Shown here: piece after piece, positions 6,050-7,316 of the stretch
Position numbering within the stretch: position 1 is the stretch's first letter
How the letters are laid out: each line of letters begins with the position of its first letter
NCBI GenBank assembly: GCA_021792885.1
Contig: JAJYTV010000082.1
Span: 1-7,316 of the forward strand
From: Bacillota bacterium
Lineage (GTDB): Bacteria; Bacillota; Sulfobacillia; JAJZYS01; JAJYTV01
Direction of reading: 5' to 3'
DNA: 7,316 nucleotides
Translations under genes and position numbers: made by a program
Notes under the pieces: model-generated
Told to the model about the DNA's origin: nothing
Seen by the model: only the letters and a program-made list of their open reading frames with translations
The model's database searches: none

Positions 6050-6077
6050 GCGCCGTCGCCACCGGGCGACGGCGCCT
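6048..6077 (+). terminator. Strong GC-rich hairpin after the thiolase, probable terminator
   Basis: The arm at 6049-6060 (GGCGCCGTCGCC) is the exact complement of 6065-6076 (GGCGACGGCGCC), with loop ACCG. An extra A-T pair (6048/6077) makes a 13-bp stem. It begins within the TAG stop codon. Only two T bases follow, so it is not a textbook intrinsic terminator, but such T-poor hairpins are common in GC-rich genomes. It separates the operon from the amino-acid dehydrogenase gene. Confidence 0.7.
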
Positions 6078-6153
6078 TGCATGAAGGGGGGCGAATCGTG
6101 GCTTTTCCCGCGGCGCGCCATGGACAGCGGGCGGATCGCGGGCAGCCAAGTCA

Positions 6154-6159
6154 CATAGT
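6154..6159 (+). promoter_or_regulatory. Possible -10 element upstream of the amino-acid dehydrogenase
   Basis: CATAGT matches four of six bases of the -10 consensus and lies in the only AT-richer patch of the 131-bp gap (6078-6208). I found no convincing -35 hexamer 16-18 bases upstream. Separate transcription is implied by the hairpin before it and the gap, but the exact promoter is uncertain. Confidence 0.2.
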
Positions 6160-6195
6160 TGTCTCGTGGGGCACGCATGCAAGCGCCGCATCGGC

Positions 6196-6202
6196 AAGGA
6201 GG
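6196..6202 (+). promoter_or_regulatory. Shine-Dalgarno site fixing the amino-acid dehydrogenase start
   Basis: AAGGAGG lies six bases before the ATG at 6209. It selects this start over an upstream in-frame ATG at 6081, which would overlap the operon hairpin and add 44 residues unlike the family. An SD-supported N-terminus MDIFRAMAEHGHEQ matches the family start. Confidence 0.75.
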
Positions 6203-6208
6203 AGAAGG

Positions 6209-7279
6209 ATGGACATCTTCCGCGCCATGGCCGAACACGGCCACGAGCAGCTGATCTTCAACTACGACAAGACTTCCGGACTGCGCATGGTCATCGCCCT
6301 GCACGACACGACGCTCGGTCCGGGCCTCGGGGGCATGCGCAACTGGCGCTATGGCAGCGAAGACGAGGCGATCGAGGACGCGCTTCGCCTCTCGCGCGGC
6401 ATGACCTACAAGAATGCATTCGCCGGCATCGACTTCGGCGGCTCGAAGTGCGTGATCTACAATGACCCGGAGGAGAAGACGGACCTCCTGCTGCGCGCCG
6501 CGGGGCGCTTCGTCGAGATCCTCGGCGGACGCATCTACACGGGCGAGGACGTCGGCCTGACGCCAGCGGACGTCGAGGTGATGGCACGCACGACGCGCTA
6601 TCTCGTCGGGCGGCCGCACAAGAGCGGCGACCCCTCGAAGGCGGCGGCGCTCGGCACCTACTCCTCGATCCGTGCCTGCCTGCAGCACGTCTACGGGTCC
6701 GGGGATCCGAAGGGGCGGCACATCGCCATCCAGGGCGCCGGCAATGTCGGATCCGACCTCGCGCGCCGGCTCGTCGCGGATGGCGCCGAGGTCACGATCT
6801 GCGACCTGCGGGGGGAGCGCGCCAAGGCGGCGGCAGAGGAGACGGGGGCCGTCGTCGTGCCGAGCGAGGAGATCTACGACGTCGCCTGCGACGTCTTCTC
6901 GCCCTGCGCCCTCGGACTCATCCTGAACCCGCAGACGCTCGGGCGGCTGAAGGCGAAGATCGTCTGCGGCTCCGCGAACAACCAGCTCGCGACGCCAGAG
7001 ATGGCCGACGCGCTGCGCGCCCAGGGTATCCTCTACGCCCCGGACTTCATCGTCAACGGCGGCGGGATCGTGAACATCGCGGACGAGTTCGAGGATGGCG
7101 GCTACCAGCGCGAGCGCGCCTTCCAGCGCGTCGCGCAGATCGGCGAGCGCCTGCTCGCCGTCTTCCGGCGCGCGGAGGCGGAGGGTGTCGCGACGAACGT
7201 CGCCGCGGAGCGGATCGCGGAGGACCACATCGCCGCGGTCGCCCAGCAGCAACGCAATTTCGTGCCGCGTCGAGGGTAG
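6209..7279 (+). CDS. Leu/Phe/Val-type amino-acid dehydrogenase
   Basis: An NAD-dependent oxidative deaminase of 356 residues, close to the usual 360 or so. It converts an aliphatic or aromatic amino acid to its 2-oxo acid and ammonia. The N-terminal substrate domain has LGPGLGGMRNW (36-46). It also has Lys68 in GMTYKN and the catalytic Lys80 in GGSKCVI, the same numbers as in Bacillus leucine dehydrogenase. Asp114 follows in TGEDVG. The nucleotide domain has GAGNVG (176-181), with Asp199 after the second strand suggesting NAD, and GSANNQL (254-260). Pocket positions are mixed: Gly112 resembles phenylalanine dehydrogenase, while Ile287, Asn289 and Ile290 are closer to leucine dehydrogenase. 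The gene is separated from the paa-like operon by a hairpin and has its own strong ribosome binding site. Linkage to phenylalanine or branched-chain amino-acid use is inference. Confidence 0.92.
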   Translation: MDIFRAMAEHGHEQLIFNYDKTSGLRMVIALHDTTLGPGLGGMRNWRYGSEDEAIEDALRLSRGMTYKNAFAGIDFGGSKCVIYNDPEEKTDLLLRAAGRFVEILGGRIYTGEDVGLTPADVEVMARTTRYLVGRPHKSGDPSKAAALGTYSSIRACLQHVYGSGDPKGRHIAIQGAGNVGSDLARRLVADGAEVTICDLRGERAKAAAEETGAVVVPSEEIYDVACDVFSPCALGLILNPQTLGRLKAKIVCGSANNQLATPEMADALRAQGILYAPDFIVNGGGIVNIADEFEDGGYQRERAFQRVAQIGERLLAVFRRAEAEGVATNVAAERIAEDHIAAVAQQQRNFVPRRG

Positions 7280-7316
7280 CTCCCGGGACCCACAGCGCGC
7301 GGCGCAGGCGGCGTCC

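Noticed and set aside
6077..6208. N-terminal extension of the amino-acid dehydrogenase from an upstream ATG
   Set aside because: It would start at the edge of the operon hairpin with no ribosome binding site and adds residues not seen in the family; AAGGAGG before 6209 marks the real start.
5915..7252. 445-codon minus-strand open frame
   Set aside because: It lies opposite the amino-acid dehydrogenase, whose active-site residues are intact, and crosses the terminator region; no family features.
1..7316. CRISPR arrays, tRNA/rRNA genes, insertion sequences or attachment sites
   Set aside because: No spaced direct repeats, no tRNA-like cloverleaf or rRNA sequence, and no transposase or integrase frame was recognised.

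Overview
The window is a compact, very GC-rich bacterial locus, with GC-ending codons dominant and long antisense open frames that are composition artefacts. It carries a cluster for CoA-linked degradation of organic acids, most like the lower part of the phenylacetate (paa) pathway. The lineage cannot be named from this sequence. The split 3-hydroxyacyl-CoA dehydrogenase, the EthD-like gene and the nearby amino-acid dehydrogenase set it apart from the E. coli-type paa operon.

Layout: positions 1-953 (minus strand) hold the N-terminal 317 codons of a medium-chain-type acyl-CoA synthetase that runs off the window edge. A 349-bp divergent intergenic region follows. It contains a perfect 8-bp-arm palindrome (1022-1041) four bases from a consensus TTGACA hexamer (1045-1050), a plausible operator/promoter. 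From 1303 to 6049 six tightly packed plus-strand genes look like one operon: an EthD-domain small protein, a PaaF-type enoyl-CoA hydratase, a PaaG-type crotonase/isomerase, a catalytic 3-hydroxyacyl-CoA dehydrogenase (PaaH N-terminal half), a second dehydrogenase-family protein with a degenerate Rossmann domain (equivalent to the PaaH C-terminal half), and a PaaJ/PcaF-type thiolase. Three junctions overlap and one is only 2 nt wide. A 13-bp-stem hairpin that starts inside the thiolase stop codon probably ends the operon. After about 130 bp comes a separately placed Leu/Phe/Val dehydrogenase gene (6209-7279).

How it may work together: the synthetase would activate a carboxylic acid to its CoA thioester. 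The crotonases, dehydrogenase and thiolase would carry out isomerisation, hydration, oxidation and thiolysis. By homology the products would be acetyl-CoA and succinyl-CoA (3-oxoadipyl-CoA thiolysis), though a general beta-oxidation role is possible. The amino-acid dehydrogenase could feed 2-oxo acids from Phe or branched-chain amino acids into such catabolism. No ring-oxygenase (paaABCDE), paaZ or paaK gene lies in the window, so the aromatic assignment rests on homology of paaFGHJ alone.

I see no wholly new system. The most notable features are the split PaaH with a catalytically degenerate partner, the EthD gene translationally coupled to paaF, the divergent operator-like palindrome, and an amino-acid dehydrogenase with mixed Leu/Phe-type specificity residues.
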